The notes under the pieces: generated by a model
What the model was told of the DNA's origin: nothing
The model's database searches: none
The model's input: the letters and a program-made list of their open reading frames with translations, nothing else
Program-made: the position numbers and the translations under genes
Origin: a virus
Reading direction: 5' to 3' (one strand)
Length of the DNA: 20,570 nt
IMG/VR virus record: IMGVR_UViG_3300032820_000155
Location: 1-20,570 of that record
Shown here: one piece after another, positions 1 to 7,642 of the stretch
Layout of the letters: each line of letters opens with the position of its first letter
Position numbering within the stretch: the first letter of the stretch is position 1

Positions 1-362
1 GGAATAAATTCCACAGCAAGCTTATTGAGGATGAGCCTAATCCTGATGTCTGTTGGTTTGTGCAGCATTTGGTCAAGCATGCTAATGACATTTCAATTAT
101 TGCTTTGACAGGTCGCAATGAAGCATTCCGTAACCTTACATATGACTGGCTTCAAAAATATAATTTTCCATTCGATCAAGTGATTATGCGACCAGAGGGT
201 GATTTTAGACCAGATCACGTTTTAAAGATCGAGATGCTGAAGGCGCATTGTCACCAAACTGGTCTTCAGATTCTTTTCGTTCTTGATGATAGGGACAAGG
301 TCGTGGAGGAATGGCGCAATTCGGGTTACAAATGTTGGCAAGTCAGGCCAGGAGGCTATTGA
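1..362 (+). CDS. Polynucleotide kinase 3'-phosphatase-like HAD protein (5' end missing)
   Basis: The frame is open from base 3, so this is the C-terminal ~119 residues of a longer protein cut by the window edge; the GTG at 60 is internal, not a start. The pattern matches the phosphatase half of phage polynucleotide kinases (T4 Pnk-like, HAD superfamily): an LTGRNE segment (HAD motif II), then an MRPEGDFRPD segment, then VLDDRDKVVEEWR with the paired aspartates of HAD motif IV, and a QVRPGGY tail. The catalytic DxD motif and any kinase domain lie upstream of the window. Such enzymes remove 3'-phosphates from nucleic acid ends so that they can be ligated or extended. It ends in TGATG, sharing one base with the next gene, so it belongs to the same operon. 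The family is clear; a full two-domain kinase/phosphatase versus a phosphatase alone cannot be decided. Confidence 0.82.
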   Translation, partial: NKFHSKLIEDEPNPDVCWFVQHLVKHANDISIIALTGRNEAFRNLTYDWLQKYNFPFDQVIMRPEGDFRPDHVLKIEMLKAHCHQTGLQILFVLDDRDKVVEEWRNSGYKCWQVRPGGY

Positions 363-706
363 TGAGTAAGACCGCTGATTTAAGAACTGTGCCAGAAATG
401 CTAATCCAAGCAGCAGAATTATATACCGAACGCAACAAATTGTATGGTGATAATTATAAATGTTTTGGATCCATTATGATGGCCTTGCAGCAAGGCATGC
501 CCAACACAATTAAAAGTCCAGAAGATTGGAATCGTATCGGCATTCTTGTACAGATGGTGGCTAAACTTTCTCGTTATGTAGAAAATTTCCACAGAGGTGG
601 CCATGCAGATTCACTCAATGATTTGGCAGTTTACTCAATGATGCTGCAGGAATTAGACAATTTAGAATATGCTTTAGATGGTGCAGCTGAGGTCATTGGC
701 GGATGA
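362..706 (+). CDS. DUF6378/DUF1599-like small phage protein
   Basis: 114 residues. The ATG at 362 follows a good AGGAGG (about 351-356) and overlaps the upstream stop by one base; the longer frame opening at 311 has no such site. Visible pattern: an alpha-helical start, ERNKLYGD (residues 23-30), DWNRIGILVQMVAKLSRY (55-72), and GHADSLNDLAVYSMML (80-95). This order (R..xYGD, a Lys-Leu-x-Arg helix, GHxDSLxDLAxY) is typical of small helical proteins common in phages and annotated as DUF6378 or DUF1599 (nucleotide-modification-associated domain 1). They look like an all-alpha MazG-type fold, so a role in nucleotide handling is plausible but unproven. The gene lies between the end-repair phosphatase and the exonuclease and overlaps the latter by ATGA. 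Confidence 0.72.
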   Translation: MSKTADLRTVPEMLIQAAELYTERNKLYGDNYKCFGSIMMALQQGMPNTIKSPEDWNRIGILVQMVAKLSRYVENFHRGGHADSLNDLAVYSMMLQELDNLEYALDGAAEVIGG

Positions 707-1239
707 AGAAGACATTTGTGTTTGACACAGAAACGACTGGGCTAGTAAAGAATAGGCTTCTTCCATTAGATCAGCAGCCTAGAGTGATTGAATTTTATGG
801 AGAAGTGATTAACTCTAAAGGCACATGTGAAGATAGAATACATTTCCTGTCCAATCCTGGATTCAGTCTTGAACCAGTTATAACGAAGATCACGGGATTG
901 ACAGATGTTGACTTACGATCTGAACCTCCCTTCAAAGAATCAATTGATGGCCTTGTCAAAATTCTTGAATCAGTGGACGCTATTGCAGCCCATAATATTA
1001 AATTCGACAAGACGATGCTTGAAATCGAATTTGAGCATGCACAGATGGACCTTCCATGGCCGACCAGATCTATTTGCACAATTGAAGCTTCTGAACATTA
1101 CAAGGGTCATCGGCTCAACCTTACCAAACTTCACGAATACCTATTTGACGAGATTTTTACTGATGCTCACAGAGCTAAAACAGATGTGGCGGCACTTGTT
1201 AGGTGTTTTAATGAAATGGTGAATAGAGGAGATATATAA
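703..1239 (+). CDS. DEDDh 3'-5' exonuclease (DnaQ-like proofreading subunit)
   Basis: 178 residues, translationally coupled to the previous gene by ATGA. All five catalytic positions of a DEDDh exonuclease are visible: D8 and E10 in FDTETTGL (Exo I), D102 in AHNIKFD (Exo II), and H156 plus D161 in HRAKTD (Exo III). A TKITGLTDVD segment (61-70) is the usual family signature between Exo I and II. The length equals a bare catalytic domain like the N-terminal part of bacterial epsilon. These enzymes hydrolyse 3'-terminal nucleotides. With a Pol III alpha-type polymerase 250 bases downstream, the natural reading is the proofreading partner of that polymerase, although a role in host DNA breakdown or end trimming is possible. 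Confidence 0.9.
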   Translation: MKKTFVFDTETTGLVKNRLLPLDQQPRVIEFYGEVINSKGTCEDRIHFLSNPGFSLEPVITKITGLTDVDLRSEPPFKESIDGLVKILESVDAIAAHNIKFDKTMLEIEFEHAQMDLPWPTRSICTIEASEHYKGHRLNLTKLHEYLFDEIFTDAHRAKTDVAALVRCFNEMVNRGDI

Positions 1240-1496
1240 TGACTCGACGATCTGAAAAAGATTTTAGAAGGCAACATAAATTATGGCAAGCTGGAAGAGA
1301 TATGGACCTAATCAAAAAGGAAGATGAAAAGGTAATAAGCAGCTATTCAAACACACGCCATGTTCTTATACGGTTCGCTGATGTCAGAGAAGGGAATGGG
1401 GCAAGAGTTGGGTACTATAAAATAATTAAGGATGGCAAACTCATTAATACTGCTTTGACTAAAACAATAGCTCTTCGAAGAGCACTCAATTGTTAA
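1239..1496 (+). CDS. Hypothetical 85-aa protein between exonuclease and polymerase
   Basis: Starts at ATG 1239 inside TAATG, sharing a base with the exonuclease stop, with GAGGAGA just upstream. The product is basic at the N-terminus (TRRSEKDFRRQHKLW), has a short charged helical stretch, then alternating hydrophobic residues (HVLIRFADV, VGYYKIIKDG) suggesting a small beta sheet, and a terminal helix ending in Cys. I do not recognise the family. The position, between exonuclease and polymerase and overlapping the polymerase start by seven bases, suggests a replisome accessory or nucleic-acid-binding protein, but that is inference from location only. Confidence 0.7.
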   Translation: MTRRSEKDFRRQHKLWQAGRDMDLIKKEDEKVISSYSNTRHVLIRFADVREGNGARVGYYKIIKDGKLINTALTKTIALRRALNC

Positions 1497-4378
1497 GAAC
1501 CAGAACAGGTTACTCGTTTCGCCACTCTGTTGGCCATTTACGAGACGTCATTGCTAGATTGCAAAAATGCAATTATTCTGCAGCACCTATCACTGACAGA
1601 GCCTCCACCTTTGGCTGGGTAAAATGGAATCACTTGTGTGAAGATAAAAAGATTCGCCCAGTGTTCGGAATAGAATTGGCCGTAACTGATAGCATCAATG
1701 CTAAACGCCCAACAGTTGATCATTGGGTGTTTCTTGCTCAAAATGACATCGGCGACATCAATCGTCTAACTGAGATAGCCACTAGACAATTCCGCTATCA
1801 GCCATTGCTGACTTACGAACAAGCCTGTCATGCTCCAGGTGTATTCAAGATCATGGGATATAAATCTCAACTTGATCACGTTGATCACGGCACAGATTTG
1901 TTTGCTGGGCTTTCACCAGCTTGTTCTCGTGGATATGTCACTGCCATCAAGAACAAGAAGATCCCCTTCTTGGCTGTTGGGGAGAATGTATTTACCATTC
2001 CTGAGCAAAATGGTTTTTATGAAGTTGTTGCTGGTAGAAATAGCTCAATGCAAAGTTACCCACAGCACATACTTACGCAAGACGAGTGGGAAGAAGCTGT
2101 ATCTTATGTAGGATTTTCTAAGACGCAACTTAATGATATTTGGAAAAATAGTCGACAGATACTTAAAAATTGCACCGCTAAGCTTAAGCATGGCAAGCTG
2201 CTCGCTCCAGAACGGCCAGTGCCTCTACTCAAGATGTGCGAGAAGGGGGCAGAGAAGCTTGGAGTTAATTTGAAAGATTCAATTTATCGAAAGCGTCTTC
2301 ACCATGAGCTAACACTAATTGAAGAAAAAGAGTATGAAGACTATTTTTATATCGTTTCAGATATTTGTGAATTTGCTCGTTCTCGAATGATTGTCGGTCC
2401 TGCTCGTGGCTCTAGTTGCGGGAGCCTTGTTTGCTACTTGCTTGGAATTACCACTGTTGATCCCATTCCTCATGGTCTCATATTTGAACGATTCATTGAT
2501 ATCAACCGTAACGATCTTCCAGACATCGATATAGATTTTTCTGATCAGCATCGCCACATGGTCTTTAAATACATGTCTGACAAGTACGGCGAAAATAGGG
2601 TAGCAAGACTTGGCACTGTGGCGATGTACAAATCTCGCTCAGCGCTTAGCGAGTCTGGTGCTGCTCTGAGTGCACCCAGATGGATGTGTGATGCAGTTGC
2701 TGAATCTTTGATTGAACGATCTAGTGGTGATTCTCGTGCACTTCTCACACTTGAAGACACACTCAAAACAATGCCAGCAGGGAAAGAGTTACTTGAAAAG
2801 TATCCAGCCATGATCGTAGCAGCGTCAATGGAAGGCCACCCACGTCATTACTCTCAGCATGCTGCTGCTGTTGTGATTGCCGAAAAGCCCATCACAGATT
2901 TTGTAGCCGTTGATCATCGTTCTGGTGCAACCATGTGTGACAAGTATGACGCTGAAGCTATCAACCTCCTGAAGATTGATGCGCTGGGTCTGACACAGTT
3001 GTCTGTATTTGAAGATGCGCTGGACATGGCTGGTTTGGCACGAGACACGCTGGAGAACTTATCGCTCGACGATCAGGATTCGTTCGAAGTACTTAATAAA
3101 GGGCATTTCGCTGGCATCTTCCAGTTTAATGGCATGGCGCTACAATCAATTTGCAAGCAATTTGAAGTCACTGACTTTAATGATATTGTCCAAGTTACAG
3201 CCCTAGGTCGCCCTGGACCTTTGGCCAGTGGCGGTGCGCATGAGTGGATTCGACGTAAGAATGGTATCAATAGCGTAACCTACCCGCATCCAGTATTTGA
3301 GCCTTATCTGAATGACACACTTGGCATCGTTCTGTACCAAGAACAGGTAATGGAGATTGGTCGCAATATTGGCGGACTCGATTGGGGACAGGTTACTGCT
3401 TTGCGCAAAGCCATGAGCCGATCACTGGGAACAGAATACTTTGATCAATTTGGGGATCCCTGGAAGAAGGGAGCAATTGCCAAGGGAGTGAACCCAAATG
3501 ATGCCAACAAAGTTTGGGACGATCTTTGTGCTTATGGAGCATGGTCATTTAATAAATCTCACTCTGTTGCATATGGTCTTATTTCCTACTGGTGCTGTTG
3601 GCTTAAGGCTCATCATCCTTTTGAATTTGCTGCAGCTACCCTGTCCCACGAAAAGGATCCAGATAGGCAGATACAGTTGCTCCGTGAAATTGTTTCTGAA
3701 GGATACAGCTATGAACCGTTCTCCCCAGAGTTAAGTGGAGAGGCATGGACAGTTGATTATAGGGAAGTTGATGGCGAGCTTTTAGAACAACCTGTGCTGA
3801 TTGGCCCATTGACAAATATCAAAGGTATTGGGCCAAAGACGCTGGCAGCAATACTTGATGCGCGGAAGAATAATGTGCCATTGCCTGAGAAAATTCAGAA
3901 AATGCTAAGTAAGGATATTGTCACGCCGATCGATACATTATACCCAATAGGTGATGCCTTTAAACGACTCATTCCTGATCCCAGCGCACGCAACATAATC
4001 ACTCCTCCAACTCCGATCATTGATATTAAGATCATGGAGAAAGATTATGAAGTGATGGTTTTCTGCACAACATCCAAGATAAATCCACGTGATGAGAATG
4101 AAGTGATTAATGTTCAACGCAGAGGCTACGAAATCAAGGATGGGCCAACAGCCTCACTAAATTTGCAGTTGACTGATGACACAGATACTGTGTTTGGCAA
4201 GATTGATCGTTTCAAATATCTCAAAATGGGAAAGCCAATTGTTGACAGAGGACGGCCAGGTAAATCTCTGTACGCTGTTAAAGGGGTCGTCAGAGGAGGT
4301 GGAACATTCCGTATGATACTGATTAAGCAACTGCGTTATATAGGGGACGTTGATGGGGGATCAAACAGCATTGGCTGA
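1490..4378 (+). CDS. DNA polymerase III alpha subunit-like (DnaE-type) phage polymerase
   Basis: 962 residues, shorter than bacterial DnaE (about 1,160). The TTG at 1490 is the only usable start before the N-terminal PHP region; the first internal Met is far inside it. Domains in order: a PHP domain (about 1-200) in which the usual HxH motif after the first strand is replaced (LRTRTGYS where E. coli has LRVHSDYS), so it is probably not a nuclease; a palm with ARGSSCGSL (about 306-314) and PDIDIDF (344-350), which supplies the paired catalytic aspartates; the third acidic residue D497 in KIDALGL; fingers with GIFQFNG and ALGRPGPLASGG; then IKGIGPKTLAAI (helix-hairpin-helix) and an OB-like C-terminal segment (about 880-955). 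It makes the phage replicative polymerase, presumably proofread by the nearby DEDDh exonuclease. No clamp or clamp loader is visible in the window. Confidence 0.95.
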   Translation: MLRTRTGYSFRHSVGHLRDVIARLQKCNYSAAPITDRASTFGWVKWNHLCEDKKIRPVFGIELAVTDSINAKRPTVDHWVFLAQNDIGDINRLTEIATRQFRYQPLLTYEQACHAPGVFKIMGYKSQLDHVDHGTDLFAGLSPACSRGYVTAIKNKKIPFLAVGENVFTIPEQNGFYEVVAGRNSSMQSYPQHILTQDEWEEAVSYVGFSKTQLNDIWKNSRQILKNCTAKLKHGKLLAPERPVPLLKMCEKGAEKLGVNLKDSIYRKRLHHELTLIEEKEYEDYFYIVSDICEFARSRMIVGPARGSSCGSLVCYLLGITTVDPIPHGLIFERFIDINRNDLPDIDIDFSDQHRHMVFKYMSDKYGENRVARLGTVAMYKSRSALSESGAALSAPRWMCDAVAESLIERSSGDSRALLTLEDTLKTMPAGKELLEKYPAMIVAASMEGHPRHYSQHAAAVVIAEKPITDFVAVDHRSGATMCDKYDAEAINLLKIDALGLTQLSVFEDALDMAGLARDTLENLSLDDQDSFEVLNKGHFAGIFQFNGMALQSICKQFEVTDFNDIVQVTALGRPGPLASGGAHEWIRRKNGINSVTYPHPVFEPYLNDTLGIVLYQEQVMEIGRNIGGLDWGQVTALRKAMSRSLGTEYFDQFGDPWKKGAIAKGVNPNDANKVWDDLCAYGAWSFNKSHSVAYGLISYWCCWLKAHHPFEFAAATLSHEKDPDRQIQLLREIVSEGYSYEPFSPELSGEAWTVDYREVDGELLEQPVLIGPLTNIKGIGPKTLAAILDARKNNVPLPEKIQKMLSKDIVTPIDTLYPIGDAFKRLIPDPSARNIITPPTPIIDIKIMEKDYEVMVFCTTSKINPRDENEVINVQRRGYEIKDGPTASLNLQLTDDTDTVFGKIDRFKYLKMGKPIVDRGRPGKSLYAVKGVVRGGGTFRMILIKQLRYIGDVDGGSNSIG

Positions 4379-4502
4379 TAGTGTTAAGGAGCTTGGCCAG
4401 TGGCTATCAAAACTTACAAATGGTGGAAAGCACAATCCGCAAATAGCAAAGGTTCTTGAAAGAGCCAGAGAGGCATTGAGGAATGAAGGTAAAAACACTT
4501 GA
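4353..4502 (+). CDS. Small 49-aa ORF bridging polymerase and primase-helicase
   Basis: ATG at 4353 with AGGGGA a few bases upstream; it reads 49 codons to a TGA at 4500-4502. It overlaps the polymerase 3' end by 26 bases and the primase start by 20, and fills what would otherwise be the only gap in this tightly packed block. The product starts MGDQTALADSVKELGQWLSK, with a predicted helix, a Gly-Gly turn (TNGGKHNPQ) and a second helix (IAKVLERAREALRNEG), so it looks like a folded helical hairpin. No family is recognised. Support is from context, spacing and amphipathic composition; chance is possible at this length. Confidence 0.6.
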   Translation: MGDQTALADSVKELGQWLSKLTNGGKHNPQIAKVLERAREALRNEGKNT

Positions 4503-6699
4503 TGATCTGCCAAGCACCAGCGCCTATCTCACACGCATAGGTGCAGAGGCCAGATCATTACGCACAGCTGTGATCAGGGAAACGCATGGTCATTATTGGA
4601 AGGATGTAGCTGTCATCCGTTTTTCTCCTGATGGGGAAATCAAATGCACAGATTGGCAATACAACCCAACAGACCTTGAAGCGGAAGCTATCAAAAAGGA
4701 ATTTGCTGAAGCTACTTTTCCTCAGCTGCTCAAACTCAAACGGATCGTCAAGCCTCCAAAAATGATGAAAGAGGCTGACTCTAGCGACATTTTTGAATTC
4801 AGAGATGAAACAGATTCTATCATCATGGTCCAAGTTAGAATTGAGCGAGATGATGGAGACAAGAATTATGTCCCATGGACTTATTGGGACGATCATGAGT
4901 GGAGAGCTTGTGAACCTGACGGACCATTGCCATTGTTCAACGCTCATCTTTTGGCAGATGCTCACTCAGTTTTCATTCATGAAGGAGCGAAGGCTGCACG
5001 CCATTGTCAATGGATGGTGGAGGCAGCTACCCCAGACGCAAAGGCTGCTCTGAGGAGCCACCCTTGGGGTTCAGAGCTACAATATTCCGTGCATATTGGG
5101 TGGATCGGTGGCGCTATGAGCCCATATCGCACCGACTGGAAGGCTTTGAAACGTGCAGGAGTTAACAGGGCATATGTGGTGGCTGACAATGATGAACCAG
5201 GCAGGGCAGCAGTACCAGCGATAGCACAGCAATTAAGAATCCCGACATTTTTGATTCAATTCACTAATGAGTTTCCTGCATCGTTTGATTTGGCAGATGA
5301 ATTCCCTAAAGTGCTGTGGGGCAAGGCAGACGGTTCTCGACACTACATCGGTCCCCAATTCAGAGATTGTCTGCATCCTGCCACTTGGGCTACCGATCTG
5401 ATACCTAATTTAAAGGGCAAACCGACACCTGCCTTGCGTGACAGTTTCCGGAACATGTGGGCTTATGTTGAGGAGGCAGATTTATTTGTTTGTACTGAAA
5501 TGCCAGAGATTCTGCGACCGGAAAGCATTCTCAATAAGATGTTGGCTGCATTCTCCCATGCCAGCGAGACGACTCGTTTGATTGTTAAAGCGTACAGAGG
5601 TCGCTCAGCACGCATCTGCTATCGTCCGGATCACCAAGGTCTTCTGGTGACGTTTCGTGGTTCATCAGCGATTAACTTGCACACACCTACCACCATAAAA
5701 TCAGCTAAGGGCAATGCTAAGCCATGGACAGATTTTCTTGAATATATGTTTGTGAAGCCAGATGAGTGCGAAAATGTAAAACGATGGTGTGCTACGCTAA
5801 TAGCTCGTCCAGAAATAAGAATTGGCTATGGTTTGCTTCTCGTCAGCGAGCGCCAAGGGATAGGTAAGACAACTCTAGGCTCGTACATCTTAGCGCCACT
5901 CGTTGGGCTGCAAAACGTGGGGTATCCCAGTGAAAATGATATAGCACTCAGTGGATTCAACGATTGGGTGGCAAATAAGCGTCTAGTCGTTGTTCATGAA
6001 ATTTACTCTGGCGCAAGCTGGAAAGCTTACCATGCCATGAAAGCAGTGATCACTGATAGGGACATCACAGTTAATCAGAAATACATGAGGCCATACACCA
6101 TTGAGAATTGGTGCCATGTTTTAGCTTGTTCAAACTCAATGCGTGCTCTGAAAATGGAAAATGATGATCGTAGATGGTTCTATCCTGAAGTCTCAGAAGT
6201 TCCATGGCCCAAGGAGAAATTTATTGAACTAAGGTTATGGATAGAAAGTGGCGGCTTGAGCATCATCAAAAACTGGGCAGAGAAATACAAGGATTATATA
6301 GGGCCAGCCGAAAGATCACCAATGACAGAGCGTAAGAGAGAAATGATTGAAGGCTCTCGATCAGAAGCACAACGTGAAGCAGTAGCATTGGCTGAAGCAT
6401 TGAAGGATGCTGGTCGGCCAGCCACCCTCTTAATCAAAGATATCATTGGGTGGGTGCGTGCTGCTTCACAAGGCAGAGTGTTTGATTCAGATTATGAATT
6501 ACGCAAAGCCATGATTGAAGCTGGTGTGCGCTGCTGGCCTAAGCGAATGAAGTTCCATGGACGATTGCAATATGTTATGCTTAATGATGAGCTATGGGAT
6601 GAAGTCTCACGTATCTCTGCAACAGAGGATGCACAAATAGCCAAGCTGTTGCGTGATAATGTAGTCAAACCTAATGAACTGATGGAGCATGATCTTTGA
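4483..6699 (+). CDS. Primase-helicase: Toprim domain plus SF3/D5-like AAA+ helicase
   Basis: 738 residues. The N-terminal part has a Toprim fold: FIHEGAK with E167, then VVADNDEPG with D235 and D237 as the metal-binding DxD. No CHC2-type zinc cluster is visible. The C-terminal half is an AAA+ ATPase of the DUF5906/D5/SF3-like kind: Walker A SERQGIGKTT (455-464, Lys462), an acidic Walker B-like strand ending H505-E506, a sensor-like ACSN with N551, and a DDRRWF segment (561-566) with a possible arginine finger. Residues after about 600 form a charged helical tail. Such proteins unwind DNA and make primers for the replicative polymerase encoded just upstream. ATG 4483 was chosen because it sits just after TTGAGG and overlaps the 49-aa ORF; the exact primase chemistry is inferred from the Toprim motifs. 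Confidence 0.9.
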   Translation: MKVKTLDDLPSTSAYLTRIGAEARSLRTAVIRETHGHYWKDVAVIRFSPDGEIKCTDWQYNPTDLEAEAIKKEFAEATFPQLLKLKRIVKPPKMMKEADSSDIFEFRDETDSIIMVQVRIERDDGDKNYVPWTYWDDHEWRACEPDGPLPLFNAHLLADAHSVFIHEGAKAARHCQWMVEAATPDAKAALRSHPWGSELQYSVHIGWIGGAMSPYRTDWKALKRAGVNRAYVVADNDEPGRAAVPAIAQQLRIPTFLIQFTNEFPASFDLADEFPKVLWGKADGSRHYIGPQFRDCLHPATWATDLIPNLKGKPTPALRDSFRNMWAYVEEADLFVCTEMPEILRPESILNKMLAAFSHASETTRLIVKAYRGRSARICYRPDHQGLLVTFRGSSAINLHTPTTIKSAKGNAKPWTDFLEYMFVKPDECENVKRWCATLIARPEIRIGYGLLLVSERQGIGKTTLGSYILAPLVGLQNVGYPSENDIALSGFNDWVANKRLVVVHEIYSGASWKAYHAMKAVITDRDITVNQKYMRPYTIENWCHVLACSNSMRALKMENDDRRWFYPEVSEVPWPKEKFIELRLWIESGGLSIIKNWAEKYKDYIGPAERSPMTERKREMIEGSRSEAQREAVALAEALKDAGRPATLLIKDIIGWVRAASQGRVFDSDYELRKAMIEAGVRCWPKRMKFHGRLQYVMLNDELWDEVSRISATEDAQIAKLLRDNVVKPNELMEHDL

Positions 6700-6700
6700 T

Positions 6701-6931
6701 ATGAAAACATGGACGCTATTTATTCTCCTGATGTGGGAACCTGTTCCGGGTGAATCTGGACAGGAACATGAATTGCTTAAGTTTGTTGACATCTCCTCTC
6801 AGGCTATATGCAAAAATCTTGGGAGGCGTTTGAGTCATCATTATAGAGCTGACGGTGTGGCTGTATCAATGCCTGAGTGCATTGGTCCATTTCCACCGGC
6901 ACAGAAGCAAGAGGAGGGTTGGAACGATTAA
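6701..6931 (+). CDS. Small protein with hydrophobic N-terminus, unknown function
   Basis: 76 residues from ATG 6701; an in-frame ATG at 6689 would add four residues but sits only one base after the GGAG at 6684-6687, so 6701 is preferred. The N-terminus MKTWTLFILLMWEP is a short hydrophobic stretch like a signal or membrane anchor. Two cysteines (37 and 60) lie in a small domain ending in a proline-rich charged tail. Small phage proteins of this plan (MxxW-hydrophobic start, CxxxGxxL, a later Cys) are frequent, and are possibly exported and disulfide-bonded, but have no assigned role. It follows the primase stop by one base and its own stop overlaps the next ATG as TAATG. Confidence 0.65.
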   Translation: MKTWTLFILLMWEPVPGESGQEHELLKFVDISSQAICKNLGRRLSHHYRADGVAVSMPECIGPFPPAQKQEEGWND

Positions 6932-7011
6932 TGGGAATTCTTGAGGCTATATTAACAGTGGTGGGCCCTATATTATTAGATTTTCTCTATCAAGTGGCGA
7001 TGATGCCATGA
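6931..7011 (+). CDS. 26-aa single-pass membrane peptide
   Basis: ATG 6931 overlaps the upstream TAA by one base, with AGGAGGG about 12 bases before it, and its TGA overlaps the next ATG as ATGA. Both junctions are the same type used by proven neighbours, which is why I call it a gene despite the length. The product is almost entirely hydrophobic: GILEAILTVVGPILLDFLYQ, followed by VAMMP, with acidic residues only at positions 5 and 17, so it looks like one amphipathic membrane helix with a central Gly-Pro kink. It could be a holin-like or membrane-targeting peptide, or a translational coupler for the nuclease gene. The function is unknown. Confidence 0.55.
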   Translation: MGILEAILTVVGPILLDFLYQVAMMP

Positions 7012-7457
7012 TCATCGATACCAGCAAAATACGTAACGAAAGTGATTTGCGCAAATGGCTTGAGCGCCAGGCACATGGCAATTTATATTGCATCGAGAAT
7101 AAGGGAAAAGGAGGAACACTCGGATTTCCTGACACGCTCATACCAGTTGGATCTGTGCTTGTGCCATTTGAACTCAAAATGGCGAAATATGATATGAAAA
7201 CAGGCCATTGGAGAATTAACTTGCGTGCACAACAAAAACAAGTGATGCGGCGATTTGAATCTGAAAAAGTGCAGGCGTGGGTTCTGGCTGCTATGACTGG
7301 GGGAGTTGATAAACGAATGTGCCATGCTTGGGTTGCACATAATTATTCTGGTGGGATTCCAGATGAAGAATGGCTGCCAGTTTACTCTTTAGCTGATATG
7401 ATCAAATACTATCATGCTGGTGTCCAAGTTGAGATGGAAAAACACAGTATTCAATGA
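7008..7457 (+). CDS. PD-(D/E)xK nuclease, VRR-NUC-like
   Basis: 149 residues from ATG 7008 (ATGA overlap). The catalytic pattern is visible: GFPD with D42, FELK with E55 and K57, and a downstream glutamine-rich helix LRAQQKQ (Q75/Q76), with an N-terminal E11 possible as an extra ligand. The spacing and the G-F-P-D ... E-x-K ... L-x-x-Q-Q order match small stand-alone VRR-NUC enzymes found in phage replication modules. Those in this family cut branched or flapped DNA, so the likely role is resolving replication or recombination intermediates before packaging. It is the last gene of the replication block and is followed by the large intergenic gap. Confidence 0.83.
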   Translation: MIIDTSKIRNESDLRKWLERQAHGNLYCIENKGKGGTLGFPDTLIPVGSVLVPFELKMAKYDMKTGHWRINLRAQQKQVMRRFESEKVQAWVLAAMTGGVDKRMCHAWVAHNYSGGIPDEEWLPVYSLADMIKYYHAGVQVEMEKHSIQ

Positions 7458-7475
7458 TATCATCGTGTTAAATGG

Positions 7476-7563
7476 TTCCACAGTTCGTAATTTTCTAGGA
7501 TCTCAAAACTCTATGGAGATTTAGAAAGAATATAAACTTAGGAAAGTTTCGGAAACTGTGGAA
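7476..7563. repeat. 10-bp inverted repeat with 68-bp spacer
   Basis: TTCCACAGTT at 7476-7485 is the exact reverse complement of AACTGTGGAA at 7554-7563. A related pair, GGTTCC at 7474-7479 and GGAACC at 7577-7582, overlaps the outer flank. The arms are too far apart for a simple terminator and have no T-run after them; they look more like paired protein-binding sites. Confidence 0.55.
7545..7557. repeat. Compact operator-like dyad AGTTTC-G-GAAACT
   Basis: Two perfect 6-bp arms separated by a single base, overlapping the right arm of the wider inverted repeat. The one-base spacer rules out an RNA hairpin of the usual kind, so binding by a dimeric protein is the likelier role. It lies 8 bases after the TATAAA element. 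Confidence 0.4.
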
Positions 7564-7597
7564 AAATAAGAACCTTGGAACCTTTGTGTCTGAACAG

Positions 7598-7609
7598 TGC
7601 AGATCTGCA
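7598..7609. repeat. 12-bp perfect palindrome TGCAGATCTGCA
   Basis: A gapless 12-bp palindrome in the intergenic region, 34 bases before the ATG at 7643. It is a candidate binding site for a dimeric regulator or terminase; it has no second copy in the region that I can see. Confidence 0.4.
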
Positions 7610-7642
7610 TGAAGTCTTAAAACACTTTCCTTCTTTGTCAAG

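Noticed and set aside
311-361. Extended upstream start of the DUF6378-like gene
   Set aside because: It would overlap the phosphatase gene by about 50 bases, and the AGGAGG is correctly spaced for ATG 362 instead.
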